From Megascapheus bottae (taxonomy: Eukaryota > Chordata > Mammalia > Rodentia > Geomyidae), in the NCBI GenBank assembly GCA_024803745.1, contig JANJXV010000013.1, positions 10,540,001 to 10,604,000 of the forward strand: a stretch of 64,000 nucleotides of DNA, read 5' to 3'. Of this stretch, positions 37,035 through 47,989 are shown one piece after another. Within the stretch, counting starts at the first letter, position 1, and each line of letters opens with the position of its first letter. Below the pieces are notes generated by a model. It was not told the origin of the DNA. It ran no database searches and worked only from the letters and a program-made list of their open reading frames with translations. The position numbers and the translations under genes were made by a program.

Positions 37035-38026
37035 CCTTAGACCCCTGTTTCCACATAGCAAAATCTCAACTGCCCCCATTGCTTAACCCTTACAATCAGT
37101 TCTTAACTATGGAAGTTGATAGTTGGATCACATTGTCAATTTACAATCTGTTGAGATTTCTACAATGCTTGTTTTTTGTGACCAAACAGCCCCCAACACT
37201 TCATTGTGCTTGAAAACCAGAACAGCTTGGGAATGCCACGGGGTTTGGTAACCTGCCAGGGACATGAAGTCGCTCTGTTTCCTGGACCATGACTTTGGCG
37301 CAGCTGACCCTGACATGGGAGATCTAACACAGTTTTCTTTGTGTGTGCTTCTAGCAGCTGTTTGAGGGACCTTGACCCAATAGCGCTCCCCATGCTGGGT
37401 TTTTATTTTTTAATTTTAATTTTTTAGTTTTTTTGTGAAATGGTCTTGGCTATGTAGCAGCTTTTGATTCCCTGCCTCCCCTAGGCTGCTGCCCCCATTC
37501 TGTCCTTGTTTATAACACTGAGCTGTTTCCTAGGGCACATGCTGAGTGAGAGCAGTGTGAAAAGTCAGGAGGGAAAAAAAAATGCAGCTACTTTTAGAGC
37601 AAGGCTGGGCATCGGCACCACCTGTCCAGCTGTACTCGTGTGACATTTCAAGAACTCAGCCTCTTTTTCCATCTGGGATAAAGAGCCGAAAGTTGTAACT
37701 CAAATCTTCTGATGGCCTAAATATTTGGGTCAAAAGTCTCTAAACCTGAGACTCTATCATAGTTGGCGATGAATCGGATGACCTGAGATGAATTATGATC
37801 AGTTACAAGGGGACCCTGTTGTTTAAATGCATGGCCTATCTAAAAGTGGAAATGCTTATTCTAGGTGTTGGGGATGTTTGCTACCTCCTCCTATCTTTGT
37901 GGTTTTGCTCCTTCCACTATGGTAGGATGCCTGGCCAGCACTGTGGCTTGTCATGTCAGCCCCACTGACTACCTTGTCTTGCTCTGAGGTGCCTCTGCCT
38001 CAGTAGCACAAGTTTCTAATTCCTTC

Positions 38027-38032
38027 AATAAA
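38027..38032 (+). promoter_or_regulatory. Distal PAK1 poly(A) signal
   Basis: AATAAA is followed within about 30 bases by a TGTTCT/TGTCTTTCTT-rich downstream element. Interspersed repeats resume just after it, which agrees with the end of the gene. Confidence 0.75.
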
Positions 38033-38139
38033 AGGAGATGAAAATGTTCTACTTGGACTATGTCTTTCTTCACTGCTGTCTTTTCTTCCTTTTATTTTTT
38101 TTAACGACATAATTAATAATGGTTCTTCCTGAACCATTT

Positions 38140-38445
38140 GAGACTAAGTTGCAGATAATATGCCCCTTTACCAATATAGACACTAGTATGTATTTTAATA
38201 AATATAAATTAAGAGAAATGAGCCCAGAATACATGTGCTATTTAAAGAGCAATTGTAAATACCACATGTATTCACCATCCAAATCCAGAAATGAAACACT
38301 GATGGTACCTCATTCCCTTTTTCATTATAGTCCCAACTCCAAGGGTTAACTACCATTCTTTTAGCAAAATCAGTCTTGCTTCTCTGTACTTTTATCCCAT
38401 TCATAGGTAATACATAATCAGCTTGAATTCTGCCCATTTTAGAAC
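38140..38445 (+). mobile_element. Possible old L1 fragment after PAK1
   Basis: CCAAATCCAGAAATGAAACA and a run of short pyrimidine phrases resemble worn L1M sequence. The match is weak. Confidence 0.35.
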
Positions 38446-38448
38446 TAA

Positions 38449-38619
38449 ACTGGGTGCTGGTGGCTCATGCCTATATTCCTAGCTACTTAGGCTGAAGTCT
38501 GTGGGTCCTGATTTAAAGCCAGTCCTGGTAGGAAAATCCATTCTGTGAGGCTTTTATCTCCAATTAGCCACTGAGAGGCCGGCCAAGTCCTGCGTTCAAG
38601 TATCAGTAATAGCAGATAA
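38449..38619 (+). repeat. 7SL-head SINE, internal deletion
   Basis: Head intact; most of the second unit lost. Confidence 0.72.
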
Positions 38620-38629
38620 ACAAAACAAG

Positions 38630-39095
38630 AAAAATTGTAGGCATGGGAGGCTTATACCTATAATTCTAGCTGCTCAGGAAGCTGAGATCCAAGGATCACG
38701 AGGATCAAGGTTCAAAGCCAGTCCAGGCAGAAAAGTCTCAGAGGCTCTTGTTTGTTTTTGCACCAGTCCTGGGGTTTGAACTCAGGGCCTGGGAAGTGTC
38801 CTTGAGCTTATTTTGCTCAAGGCTTAGCCCTTTACCACTTGAGCCACAGTGCCATTTCTGATATTTTTCTGTTTATGTGATACTGAGGAATCAGACCCAG
38901 GGCTTCACACATGCTCTACCACTAAGCCACATTTCCAGCCCCCTGTGAGATTCTTACCTCCAGTTAACTACTGAAAAGTACAAAAAAGCCAGAAGTAGAG
39001 CTGAGGCTCAAGTGGTGGGAGTGCTAACCAGCCTTCAGCACAAAAGCCCAGGTGTAGTCCAGGCCCTGAGTCCAAGCCTCAGCACCGCAAAAGAA
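38630..39095 (+). repeat. 7SL-head SINE split by a younger SINE
   Basis: Halves 38630-38745 and 38943-39095 join across the antisense insertion. Confidence 0.78.
38746..38942 (-). repeat. IDL-Geo-type SINE nested in another SINE
   Basis: An antisense copy splits the 7SL-head SINE spanning 38630-39095. Confidence 0.82.
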
Positions 39096-41147
39096 AAAAT
39101 GTAGTTCACTTTTTATGTTTGAGTGAGAATTTTTTGCTTGGCAGAAGACTTAATTCTCTGTGGATTGGGCCTTCAAAGGAATTGGCTTGCTTAAGGCATT
39201 CAGCTTTGTAGAGTTATATATGTACCCACAAGTCCTAAGTTTGTCTCTTTTTTTGATAATCTTTTTCATTTTGTAAATTTAGATAACTACCATTCCTTAA
39301 CTATTCATTTTTTAGTCCAAGCACTAATTAGATTACTCCTATAGGAATGAGAAAGGTACAAATAATCAAGCTATTAGCTTGACTACACACTAAGGAGCTA
39401 GGAACTATGACATGAGCTGAGAAATCTCTTCTGCACACAAAGGCCTAGGTGAACGAACATGGCCCACTCTAGATTCTAAACCATAAACGTTTTGTGTACG
39501 TGCATATGTATGATTGATTGTCACATATTTGAAATAGACCTTCTAGACTATAATGTATTGAAAGCTCTCTTGTGCTCTCTTGAGCAAAGTTTTCTGTGAT
39601 CAAGTTAACGGTGATCACGAGGAAAAACTTCCTTCAGTGACTTTGTTTCTTAGGGGAACTTTTGGACAAATGAGGCTTCTTCTACAGAAGTTTTAAAGAA
39701 ATGAGTATATCTTTCAGGTTGTAGTTTTGAAAAGTAAGTATGTGTATGGATATGTGTGCAGTGATATACTAGGCATAGCAAAGTGATATACTTTGCTAGG
39801 CATGTGCCCTTGAAGTGTGTGCATGTTTGCGCATGCACACGTGTGTGTGTGTGTGAGCTCACACTTTTTTTTTGTCTAAGACTAGACAGAACTTACTAGA
39901 CTCAACAGTATTCATGGCGAAAGGACAGTTTAATTAGATGAGTAACAACTCTATAAAATTAAGGCTGTTTTGCTGGGAAAAACAAAAAAATCTTTCCCAA
40001 GTATCAATGGGAACTTTTGGTTTTGTAATCACCTGGCAGGCTTAGGTGCCAAATGGTTTTTGTTTTTGTAAAAAATGCTTAACTTACTTGACCACCTGTG
40101 TGTGGTCCTATCCTTGTCGTTGACTGTGCACATCATAAGGTGACATCATATGGTGATGACCACCTGTGTGGAGTTATGATCACCTGTGTGTGATGTTTAC
40201 CCTTAAGAGCTCAGCCCCAAGGTGGAGAGCCACTGAGCTGCTATTAAAATGACTCCTAGTTTGGTTCACTGCTGATAGCTCTATTGCTGAGAGGTTCAGG
40301 GCTCCTCAAAATGGCTAGGGTATTACAATTTAGTTTGTTTTTTTTCTTTGTTGGTGGCACTCTCCATTTGAACTCGGGGCCTTGCACTTGTAATCTTGGA
40401 ATTGGCTGGGGATGTTGGATGTCATGTAGGGAAAAGGACACCAACCTGAAAGAATCTTGGCAAGATTTTCTTTCTGCAGAAGAGAGTGCTGCTGACAAGA
40501 AGCCAAGTAAGTACACAGGCTGGATGGAAATTCACCCAGGTTTTATCCTTGACACATTTCCTGCCTTCTGATAGGTTAGAACTTAGGTTCACAATCTTGT
40601 ACGATTGGCTAGTTTTAAAGAGATAAAAAGCAATCAACCCAAACCAGGACAACTGGTCAAGACTTGAGAAAAACAATTCTCTGTCACTTGAGACATGCCT
40701 CCAGTGCCTAGAAAAATCAGTTCTTATAACAAGATGTAGCTTAATTCAAATATCTTTCTTATAAGATGGCAGCTCCCCTTATCAAAATGGCAATGTTTAT
40801 GTTAAGCAACCACTTTGTCAGAAAAGATTCTGACTCCTACAGTGGGCAGATAACACTGTGACATGAGCATCTGTGGTCTTTACAAAACCACATCAAGTCT
40901 ACTTGAATTACTCATGTCTGACAGCCACGTTTTAATCTTCCCACAGAAATGTACTAAGTACATTATTTGAAATGAGACATTTGATAATCTCTTCAATGTT
41001 CTGTTTTGCAAAACTCCAGTTTTGTTTGCCTTGCATCTTGCCATGTCAACCTTTAAAACCAAGAGCAATAAATAGGACTAGGCCATCTTTACTCAAACCT
41101 AGGACCAAAAACAATAATTTATTTTACACTGTTAATAAAATAGAAGA
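39096..41147 (+). other. Intergenic, mostly unidentified
   Basis: It contains an imperfect TG stretch (39740-39860) and a cluster of ACCACCTGTGTG motifs (40090-40195). No coding signal is evident; the 80-95-residue frames lack family features. Confidence 0.5.
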
Positions 41148-41342
41148 GGGCCAGGAGTTTGGCCTAGTGGTAGAGTGCTTGTCTAGCATGCACGAAGACC
41201 TGGGTTCGATTCCTTGGTACCACATATATAGAAAAAGCTGGAATTGGTGCTGAGGCTCAAGTGGTAGAGTTCTAGCCTTGAGAAAACCTAAGAATAGTGC
41301 TCAGGCCTTGAGCCCAAGCACAGGGCTGGAAAAAAAATAAAA
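41148..41342 (+). repeat. IDL-Geo-type SINE
   Basis: Near-consensus sense copy. Confidence 0.86.
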
Positions 41343-41952
41343 AGATATAATCGACAACTCTCAAGCAGTCAAAATAGGCTTTCAGAAGGTGCATACTAGA
41401 AAACGTTTAATGCTTAACTTTTTGATTGCTAACTAACCTCAGAGGTACTGACTGCGTAATGATGGTGTGTCAAGATTAAGTGATCCCAGACTAACTCCAG
41501 GGGGTAAATATTGTAAGGCTCACTCAACCTACCTTATTTTACATACACTATCACCAATCAAAATCACGAATCTCTCTTTCATAGTACCATGTCATTACAA
41601 GTGGTCACTAGGAGACCCACTCCAGGGAAATCAGCTAGGTCAGAAAGAATTCAATACAACTGCTTTATTCAGGTTAAGGGTAGGTGGATGAGCAATTTCC
41701 TGGGATTAATTTAACCAACTGGCTGGCATATGTCAAGCATTTCATTTTTATTTTTTGTGCCAAGCATTTCAGTAGGTACTGATAATAAATGAATCTGATA
41801 TGGCTTAGCCACCAGCATATAGATCATAAGACCTCAGCAGGGTGGCTAATATTGTAATAAGAGGTTTTTTGAGAGGGAAACAGAGAAAACACAGTTGGAG
41901 ATACTTGGGTCTTCTGGTAAGGAACAGATGGGAATGATTGAAGACAGCTTTT

Positions 41953-42151
41953 TTTTTTTTTTCAGTCCTGGGGCTTGAACTCAGGGGCAGGGCCCTGTCC
42001 TTGACACATTTTGCTCAAGGCTTAATGCTTTGCCACTTGAGCCACAGCACCAACTTCAGCTTTTTCTGTGTATGTGGTACTGAGGAATTGAACCCAGGGC
42101 TTCGTGCATGCTAGGTGAGCACTCTACCACTAGGCTACACTCCTGGCCCCA
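41953..42151 (-). repeat. IDL-Geo-type SINE (older variant)
   Basis: Flanked by GAAGACAGCTTTT (41940-41952, 42154-42166). Confidence 0.87.
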
Positions 42152-42246
42152 TGAAGACAGCTTTTGACCGTAGACTCAAACTGAGAAAGTTAACCAGGTG
42201 GAAGATGGGAGTTAGAGTGGGTATGGATGTAAGAACAGCATGATAA

Positions 42247-42490
42247 AGACAATGGACAATGGTTCATGCTTATAATCCTACTTGCTCAGGAGGCTGAGAC
42301 CTGAGAACTGCAGCTTAGAGCCAACTTGGACACAAAAATCTGCAAGGATTTTACCTGTAGCAACAACAACAACAACAAAGCAAAAGCTAGAGGTAGAGGC
42401 ATGGCTCAATAGGTAAACTACCAGCATGAGTGGAAAGCTGAGCTAGATCAAGAGCTCTCAAGCTGAGGCCCAGTACCAAGACACAGGACA
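42247..42490 (+). repeat. 7SL-head SINE, diverged
   Basis: B1-like head with a CAA-repeat linker (42361-42377), then a worn second unit. Confidence 0.65.
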
Positions 42491-42915
42491 GTGTAAAAGA
42501 ACACTTGAGAGGTTTAGTTCTGCTGTGGTCACAGTCTTAAGTGAAAATGGAAGAGAGAATGGAGAAAAATGCAAGATTGGACTTAAGTTTAAACATTAAC
42601 CTAGCAATAAATTTTTAAGCATGGTCAGATTTAGATTTTTTAAATCACCAGTTGTTTAAGTGGTTTAGGGGGAAGTAAACTGGAAGTAGTATGGTTCTTT
42701 GGAAGTCTGTTCCCGTGCCCAGGTAGCTGGCACACAGAGTTGAGTAGAGGTTTAGTGGGCCCTAAAGTTCAACAAGAGAATAGGATAAACACAAGTGAAC
42801 AGAAATAATACAGTGAACAGAACTGTCAGAGTCTGCAAAGGAATGGGAGGTATCAAAAATGAAACACTGGTTTCACACCTTGTCATTTAGTGATTTGAGG
42901 TCACAGATATAGAGA

Positions 42916-42987
42916 TTTGAAAGGGTAGAATTGATTTATGTTATGGTTTACTTTGAAAGGGTAGGATTGATTTATGTTATGGTTTAC
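42916..42987 (+). repeat. 36-bp tandem duplication
   Basis: Two units beginning TTTGAAAGGGTAG and ending GGTTTAC are adjacent and differ at one base (AGAATTG versus AGGATTG). Confidence 0.85.
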
Positions 42988-43171
42988 TGAGTGTAAGGTA
43001 TTTGTAGCAGAATGCTAGTGAAGACAGCTAATCTGCAGTAGGCTATAAGGATCTAGAGCTCAGAAATGAGGTCAGAGAGAAATGGCCCAAAGCCTCAAAG
43101 ATAATGAACAAGATAAAATAGTAAAGGAGGAGGAGAGAGTGGAAGAAAAAATTTTAAAAATCTGTAATTTG

Positions 43172-43344
43172 CTAGAAGGTTGGCCTCGTGGTAGAGTGCT
43201 TGCCTAGCTAGCATGCACCAAGACCTGGGTTTAATTCCATGGTATCACATACCTAGAAAAAGCGGGAAGTGGTATTATGGCTCCAGTGACAGACTACTAG
43301 CCTTGAGAACAGTGCCAGGACTAGCAAAAGAAAAAAAAAAAAGC
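43172..43344 (+). repeat. IDL-Geo-type SINE, second unit shortened
   Basis: Flanked by CTGTAATTTG (43162-43171, 43345-43354); a CTAG insertion lies in the head. Confidence 0.82.
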
Positions 43345-43575
43345 TGTAATTTGATTACAAAAAAATGGTTAATGTGTGAAATGAGTAACAAAAACAAAGA
43401 TTTTACTTATTTTTATATAAACCAAAACAGACCGTGTCAGTATGATTAGAACTTATTCAGGGTTCTCAGGCCCTGGGCTCTACCCCCAGCACCATTAAAC
43501 TTATTTACTGTGGGGCTCTGTGCTAGGCTGGGGGTCCATTCTTGCTCTGAGACCACGTCCATTGTGACCACATTC

Positions 43576-43711
43576 GGCCACACCCACATTTGTCTCTTTT
43601 TTCCCCTACTACGTCTGGCCACGCCCACATTATACAGAGCCACACCCACACGCCACCTGGCCACGCCCTCATCACGCAAGGCCACACCCACACAACGTCC
43701 AAGCCACGCCC
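43576..43711 (+). repeat. Degenerate ~21-bp tandem array of CACCC/GC boxes
   Basis: GCCACACCC or GCCACGCCC cores start at 43576, 43617, 43639, 43659, 43680 and 43702. Spacings are 41 (two periods), 22, 20, 21 and 22 bases. The cores match the general binding consensus of SP/KLF zinc-finger factors. Confidence 0.75.
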
Positions 43712-43764
43712 AGGCACGGGTTGCAGGACTTCAGCAGGCCTCCAGCGTGGAGACACGGGTCTTG

Positions 43765-43787
43765 GCAAATGTGAACCCCACATTTGC
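43765..43787. promoter_or_regulatory. Perfect palindrome overlapping an octamer motif
   Basis: Arms GCAAATGTG and CACATTTGC are separated by AACCC. The right arm runs into ATTTGCAT (43782-43789), the POU/Oct octamer. Confidence 0.6.
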
Positions 43788-43799
43788 ATATGGGACTGT

Positions 43800-43929
43800 G
43801 AAGTCACTATAAGTAAGGTGTTGATGCGCCTCTCAAACAGTACCGGAACCAGGAAGTCACGTTGGAATTACTAAATCCAGGCAACCAAGCCTGAGGCGCG
43901 CTGCCATAGACCCTCAACGACGACCCCGG
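43800..43929 (+). other. Candidate untranslated first exon ending at a strong donor
   Basis: The sequence CGACCCCGG is followed by GTGAGT at 43930, a near-consensus 5' splice site inside the CpG-rich patch and just downstream of TATAAG. The start is a guess. If real, it could splice to the acceptor at 60804. Confidence 0.35.
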
Positions 43930-44370
43930 GTGAGTTCCCCTGTATGAAGCGCCCAGCCCTGGAGGGACGGAGGCATTCTATCCCAGTGAGCCCGGCCTGC
44001 AGCCCGGAGGGTTGGGGGGGCTCCCTCGGTGCCCTCCTAAAGGCCTGTTCTCAAGTCCCTGCAGCTGAAGGCTTTCGCTTCCGTCTGCCTGGCCCCCACG
44101 GTGCCTCGTGCGCTTGATCCTGGCCAGGTGAAAGATGGTATCCTTGATTGAGGTTTCGGGAGAGAGAATCAGGGGTTCAGTTCTGGACGTATTAGAGAAA
44201 TGTCTATGAGGAGGTCTATGGGAGATCCAAGCCGAGATTTCGGTAGGCTGTTGGATGCATGGGTGTGAAAATAAGAGACGTGGAAGGAAGCAATTTATTG
44301 ATCTCTTAAATATAGGTTTTTAAGATGAATGTGGCTACTCTGGCTAGTGCATAGACAAAAATACTGGTTA

Positions 44371-44613
44371 GCCGGGCGTGGTGGCTCATGGCCTGTAATC
44401 TTAGCTACTCAGGAGGCTGAGATCAAGGTTCAAAGCCAGCCTAGCACAAAAGGACCTGAGACACTTATCTCCAATTAACCTCTAAAAAACGGAAAGTAGG
44501 GCTTGGCTCAGGGGTAGAGTGGTAGCCTAGCATGCACGAAGTCCCAGGTTTGAATCTTCAGTACCGCACACATAGAAAAAGCCAGAAATGGTGCTGTGGC
44601 TCAAGTGCCACTA
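44371..44613 (+). repeat. Chimeric SINE: 7SL head, ID-like middle, Geo end
   Basis: The B1-like head and linker continue to GGTAGAGTGGTAGCC, then switch to TAGCATGCACGAAGTCCCAG, which is ID-head sequence, followed by a second unit. The switch lies in a phrase common to both families. Confidence 0.7.
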
Positions 44614-44907
44614 GAATCCCTAAAATTTACAATTGGTTAGTTTTAATTTTTCTTGATACACTGCTGTTGCTTATTGCTGCTGTTGGGTTGTGTGTGTGTG
44701 TGTGAGTTGGAGTTGGTTTCATCACCAACTGAGTCATTTTCCCTCATATCCATTGTCAATAATTAAAAACAGTTTGGCCTTAACCCTACTAAGGAGGAAA
44801 GAATCTTAACTATTTCTTTTCCTGTTTCCCTATTTTGTGTTCTTTTTAAATTTTTAGCTTGCTTTTGGGGGGGTATTTTTTATTCTTCTTCCTACACTAG
44901 TTTTTTG

Positions 44908-44992
44908 TTTTGTTTTGAGGGGGGATTGAACTTAAGGCCTGTCCTTGGTTAAGCACAAGGCACTCTACCAGTTGAGCCATGCCTTCAGCTCT
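44908..44992 (-). repeat. ID-like SINE unit, antisense
   Basis: GGGATTGAACTTAAGGCC and CACTCTACCAGTTGAGCCAT. Confidence 0.65.
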
Positions 44993-45159
44993 TTTTATCT
45001 AGGCTTCCTCTACACCACTAAGTTTTTCTTGTTGAAATAAGGTTTTACTTTTTGCTTGACTTTAGGGAAAGTTACCAGGGAGTGAAATTAGCAGAACAAA
45101 CAGAATAATCACTAAGGATTCTTCTAGATCTATGGGTCTGTTCAGGCTTTTTTTTTTCA

Positions 45160-45392
45160 TATATTTTTTTATTGTAATTAATAGGAGGGTTACAGTATAT
45201 TCACCAGATAGAAGGTGCATTACTTCACATACATTGATATGCTTTGTCATGTCTTGGTCCCCATTTCCCTCCCCCCACCAGGCTTTTTTTTTTTTTAATT
45301 GTTGGGGTAATATAGAAGGGTTACAGTTACATTTGCCAGGTGGTAGGTTCATTACATCTCACACATTGATAGCCCTTCTCATGTCTGTCCCG
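45160..45392 (-). mobile_element. Two adjacent L1-type 3' ends, antisense
   Basis: The first copy (45160-45285) and second copy (45291-45392) both run from a T-rich tail through GGGTTACAGT and a TTCATTAC-type phrase. Same family as the element at 52224. Confidence 0.6.
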
Positions 45393-45639
45393 GCTTTAAA
45401 AACCCAGAGATCCCTCCTAGCAGAGGATTACAATAGTGTAAAACCTAGATACAGAAAGCCATATAGGATGAGGCTAACTGAAAGGATCTTTAGGATATGG
45501 GAAGAAGAGCTTTATCTTGAGTGATTGTTGTTCTTAATGCACTATGTTATTTCTCTTCCCCATTGTTGCCCTTTGGTTAATCTCATATTGCTACAGTATC
45601 TGACTTCCTTACAGTGGTATATTGTATATAGGTTTATTT

Positions 45640-45815
45640 GTCTGTTTGAAATAGGAAAGGGAAGAGGAGAAAACAAGATGATTGGGAGAGGGTGGGGGGA
45701 AGGAAATGGAGACAAAAACATGAGAAGGGGTATCAATGTGTGAGAAGTAATGCACCTTCTATCTGGCGAATATAACTGTAACCCTCTATACATTAAAATA
45801 AAAAATTAAATTATA
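45640..45815 (+). mobile_element. L1-type 3' end, sense
   Basis: GGGAGAGGGTGGGGGGAAGG, AATGCACCTTCTATCTGG, ATAACTGTAACCCTC and an A-rich tail. It is the sense counterpart of the copies at 45160-45392. Confidence 0.6.
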
Positions 45816-45837
45816 AAAAAAACCGGAGATCTTTGAA

Positions 45838-46050
45838 ACTATGGTAGGCTGAATTGGGGAAACCCCAAGATAACCACGTCCTAACCCTCAGAACCTGTGG
45901 ATCCCATTGTCCTCTGCCGTGGTAGAAAGCAAGCACTTCCGAGATGTAATTCAGTTGAGGATCTTGGGGTGAGGAGCGCCTGCATTGTGTAGGTATGTCC
46001 AATTAAATAACAAGGCCCCTTAAAAGAGGAGAGAGGATCTTTGTCCAAAC
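45838..46050 (+). repeat. Ancient mammal-wide interspersed repeat, family not assigned
   Basis: ACCACGTCCTAACCCTCAGA, GATGTAATTCAGTTGAGGAT and CCCCTTAAAAGAGGAG follow a phrase order common to a medium-reiterated mammalian repeat. I cannot name the family with certainty. Confidence 0.5.
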
Positions 46051-46173
46051 ATGTGATTGATACCTGAAAGTTGCAACACCTGGATCAAATTCTCCATCTA
46101 TAGGGTCTTAAAAAATAACTCCACAGATAGGAAAGTAAGGTGCCAGAGATTTGTTAAAGAAAAAGCTAAGCAG

Positions 46174-46407
46174 GGCAGGGCACAGTGGCTCACACCTGTA
46201 ATCCTAGCTACTCCCGAGGCTGAGATCTGAGGATTGAGGTTCAAAGCCAGCCCAGGCACTAAAGACCATGAGACTCTTATCACCAATTAACCACTAGAAA
46301 ATGAGAAGTGGGGCTGAGGCTCAAGGGATAGGACAGTAACCTTGAGCTGAAGAGCTCAGGGACAGCATCTAGGCCCAAAGTTCAAGCCCCATGACTGAAC
46401 AGAAGAA
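46174..46407 (+). repeat. 7SL-head SINE
   Basis: Flanked by exact GAAAAAGCTAAGCAG (46159-46173, 46408-46422). Confidence 0.9.
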
Positions 46408-46422
46408 GAAAAAGCTAAGCAG

Positions 46423-46893
46423 AGTTCTCACTAAATGAGAGGGCTTCCACGGTAGGGCACCACCTGAGTGCTCATAAGATGTCTCTAGGAGAGAGCTATG
46501 TGGCTCTCGATATCTTCGGCTATCCTGCAGACTACACCAGTGTTCAGACCCGATCAGAGCTTCCACACAGTCTACAGGAGCTCTCCATGTGTCTTCCGGA
46601 GGCCAATGACCATGATTTAATACCCCGGGGCTGGATTGCAACTGCTCAAGGTCATGATGTTGTGGTTAGGAGCCTGCTTGGAGACTGCTCAAGGTCATAG
46701 TGAGGAATGTAGACCCTCCATAGGTGGAATGGTTCTGCCCTGATTGCATAGCTAGGCTCTTTTCTGATCCCATAATAGAGAAAAGTGGGAATGAACAAGC
46801 AGGAAAAGAAGATAGGAGATTCTGCAATGCTGACTTCAAAGATAATGGAGAGAGGCCATGGGTTGGGGAATGTAAATAGCTTACGAAAAAGTA
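46423..46893 (+). other. Intergenic, unidentified moderately GC-rich sequence
   Basis: No named repeat. A repeated phrase ACTGCTCAAGGTCAT occurs at 46639 and 46684. Confidence 0.4.
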
Positions 46894-47016
46894 ACTTTTT
46901 TTTGCTAGTCCTGGGACTTCAACTCAGGGCTGGGGCACTGTCCCTGAGCTGCTTTTGCTCAAGGCTTGCACTCCATTTGAGCCACAGCACTACTTCCAGC
47001 CTTTTCTGTTTATGTG
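46894..47016 (-). repeat. IDL-Geo-type SINE fragment
   Basis: The second unit and the start of the head; the rest of the head is missing. Confidence 0.7.
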
Positions 47017-47164
47017 GAGCCTGTAACCCTGTTCAAGTTATCCTTGCTGTAAGTCCTTGAGGATAGATCTGAGTCCTGAAAATATTCCACAGTTTCTGGG
47101 AAGTCTCACATCAGAATTGGTACTCTATTACAATTGCAGGACTTTTTCTAAATATAGTCTACCT

Positions 47165-47275
47165 TTGAGGAACTATATCTGTTTCCTTTGCTATTTTATC
47201 TTCATTGTCTAGTCCAGTAACAGGCCTGTAGTAAGTGCTCAGTAAAATACCAATTGACTGAATATATGCGTGAAC
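47165..47275 (-). repeat. L2-like fragment, antisense
   Basis: AGGCCTGTAGTAAGTGCTCA and GTAAAATACCAATTGACTGA are the antisense of the L2 end. Confidence 0.5.
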
Positions 47276-47359
47276 AAGGTATTGACATTGATGTAAACTG
47301 ATGAAAACTGTGGATTTCTTTTATAGGTTCTGGTAGTAGAGAGATATATACTGAAGGAG

Positions 47360-47560
47360 GGGCCAGGAGTTTGGCCTAGTGGTTAAAGTGCTTGCCTAGC
47401 AAGCACAAAGACCCGGGTTCGATTCCTTGGTACCACATATATAGAAAAAGCTGGAAGTGGTGCTGAGGCTCAAGTGGTAGAGTTCTAGCCTTGAGAAAGT
47501 CCAAGGACAGTGCTCAGGCCCTGAGCTCAAGCCCAGGACTGGCAAAAAAAAAAAAAAGAG
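47360..47560 (+). repeat. Young IDL-Geo-type SINE
   Basis: Flanked by an exact TATACTGAAGGAG (47347-47359, 47566-47578). A and B boxes are intact (GGTTCGATTCC), so it is probably among the youngest copies here. Confidence 0.9.
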
Positions 47561-47989
47561 AAAGCTATACTGAAGGAGTAGGACAAAGTGCCAGGAGATG
47601 AAAGGTGGGAGATCTGGGGCTTAGAGATTTTTTTTTTTTGAGAGGAGGAAATCAGAGAATGAAAGTGTAGACAATCATAGAAACTATGTCTACCTAGTTT
47701 ACTTCCATGACTGGCTTTTTATAAAGCCACAGGTACCCTTCCCTTTTCTAATCTTCATACCCTCTCAAAGCCCCCACTTCCAAACTGTTAGCATATGGAG
47801 TTGGGGGATTAACTCATCAGCACAGGGGCTTCTGAAGCACATGTTCAGACCATGGTACATAGCACGGGGCTAATAATAGGCAAGAACCTTTGCACAGAGA
47901 AATTGAGTAGTAGTTGTGGTTTTAGTCCTTTCCCCCATTGCCAGTCCCTAACCAACTACTGATTTGCATCTTTCTGTTCTTATGCTTGT

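Larger units (their letters stand above)
36762..38050 (+). other. PAK1: PAK1 3' untranslated region
   Basis: About 1.3 kb follows the stop codon and is free of SINEs and LINEs, in sharp contrast to the flanks. A U-rich stretch lies at 37400-37440. The end is placed about 20 bases after the distal AATAAA; the exact cleavage site is inferred. Confidence 0.8.
43540..44130 (+). promoter_or_regulatory. CpG-rich candidate promoter
   Basis: About 35 CpG dinucleotides fall in roughly 600 bases, in a window where CpG is otherwise rare. It contains CACCC/GC boxes, an ATTTGCAT octamer and TATAAG (43805), with no SINE inside. It lies 5.5 kb after PAK1 and 17 kb before the GDPD4-like exon on the same strand. 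A GDPD4 promoter or an independent noncoding transcript are the two obvious readings. Confidence 0.5.

Noticed and set aside
43446..43874. Four overlapping frames of 80-100 residues, including a repeating ATPT heptad
   Set aside because: The ~21-bp CACCC repeat is a multiple of three, so it stays open in several frames on both strands. A protein is unlikely.
47362..47430. tRNA-Ala-like sequence with A and B boxes
   Set aside because: Embedded in a dimeric SINE with an A-tail and target duplication. Dozens of similar copies exist here, so these are not tRNA genes.
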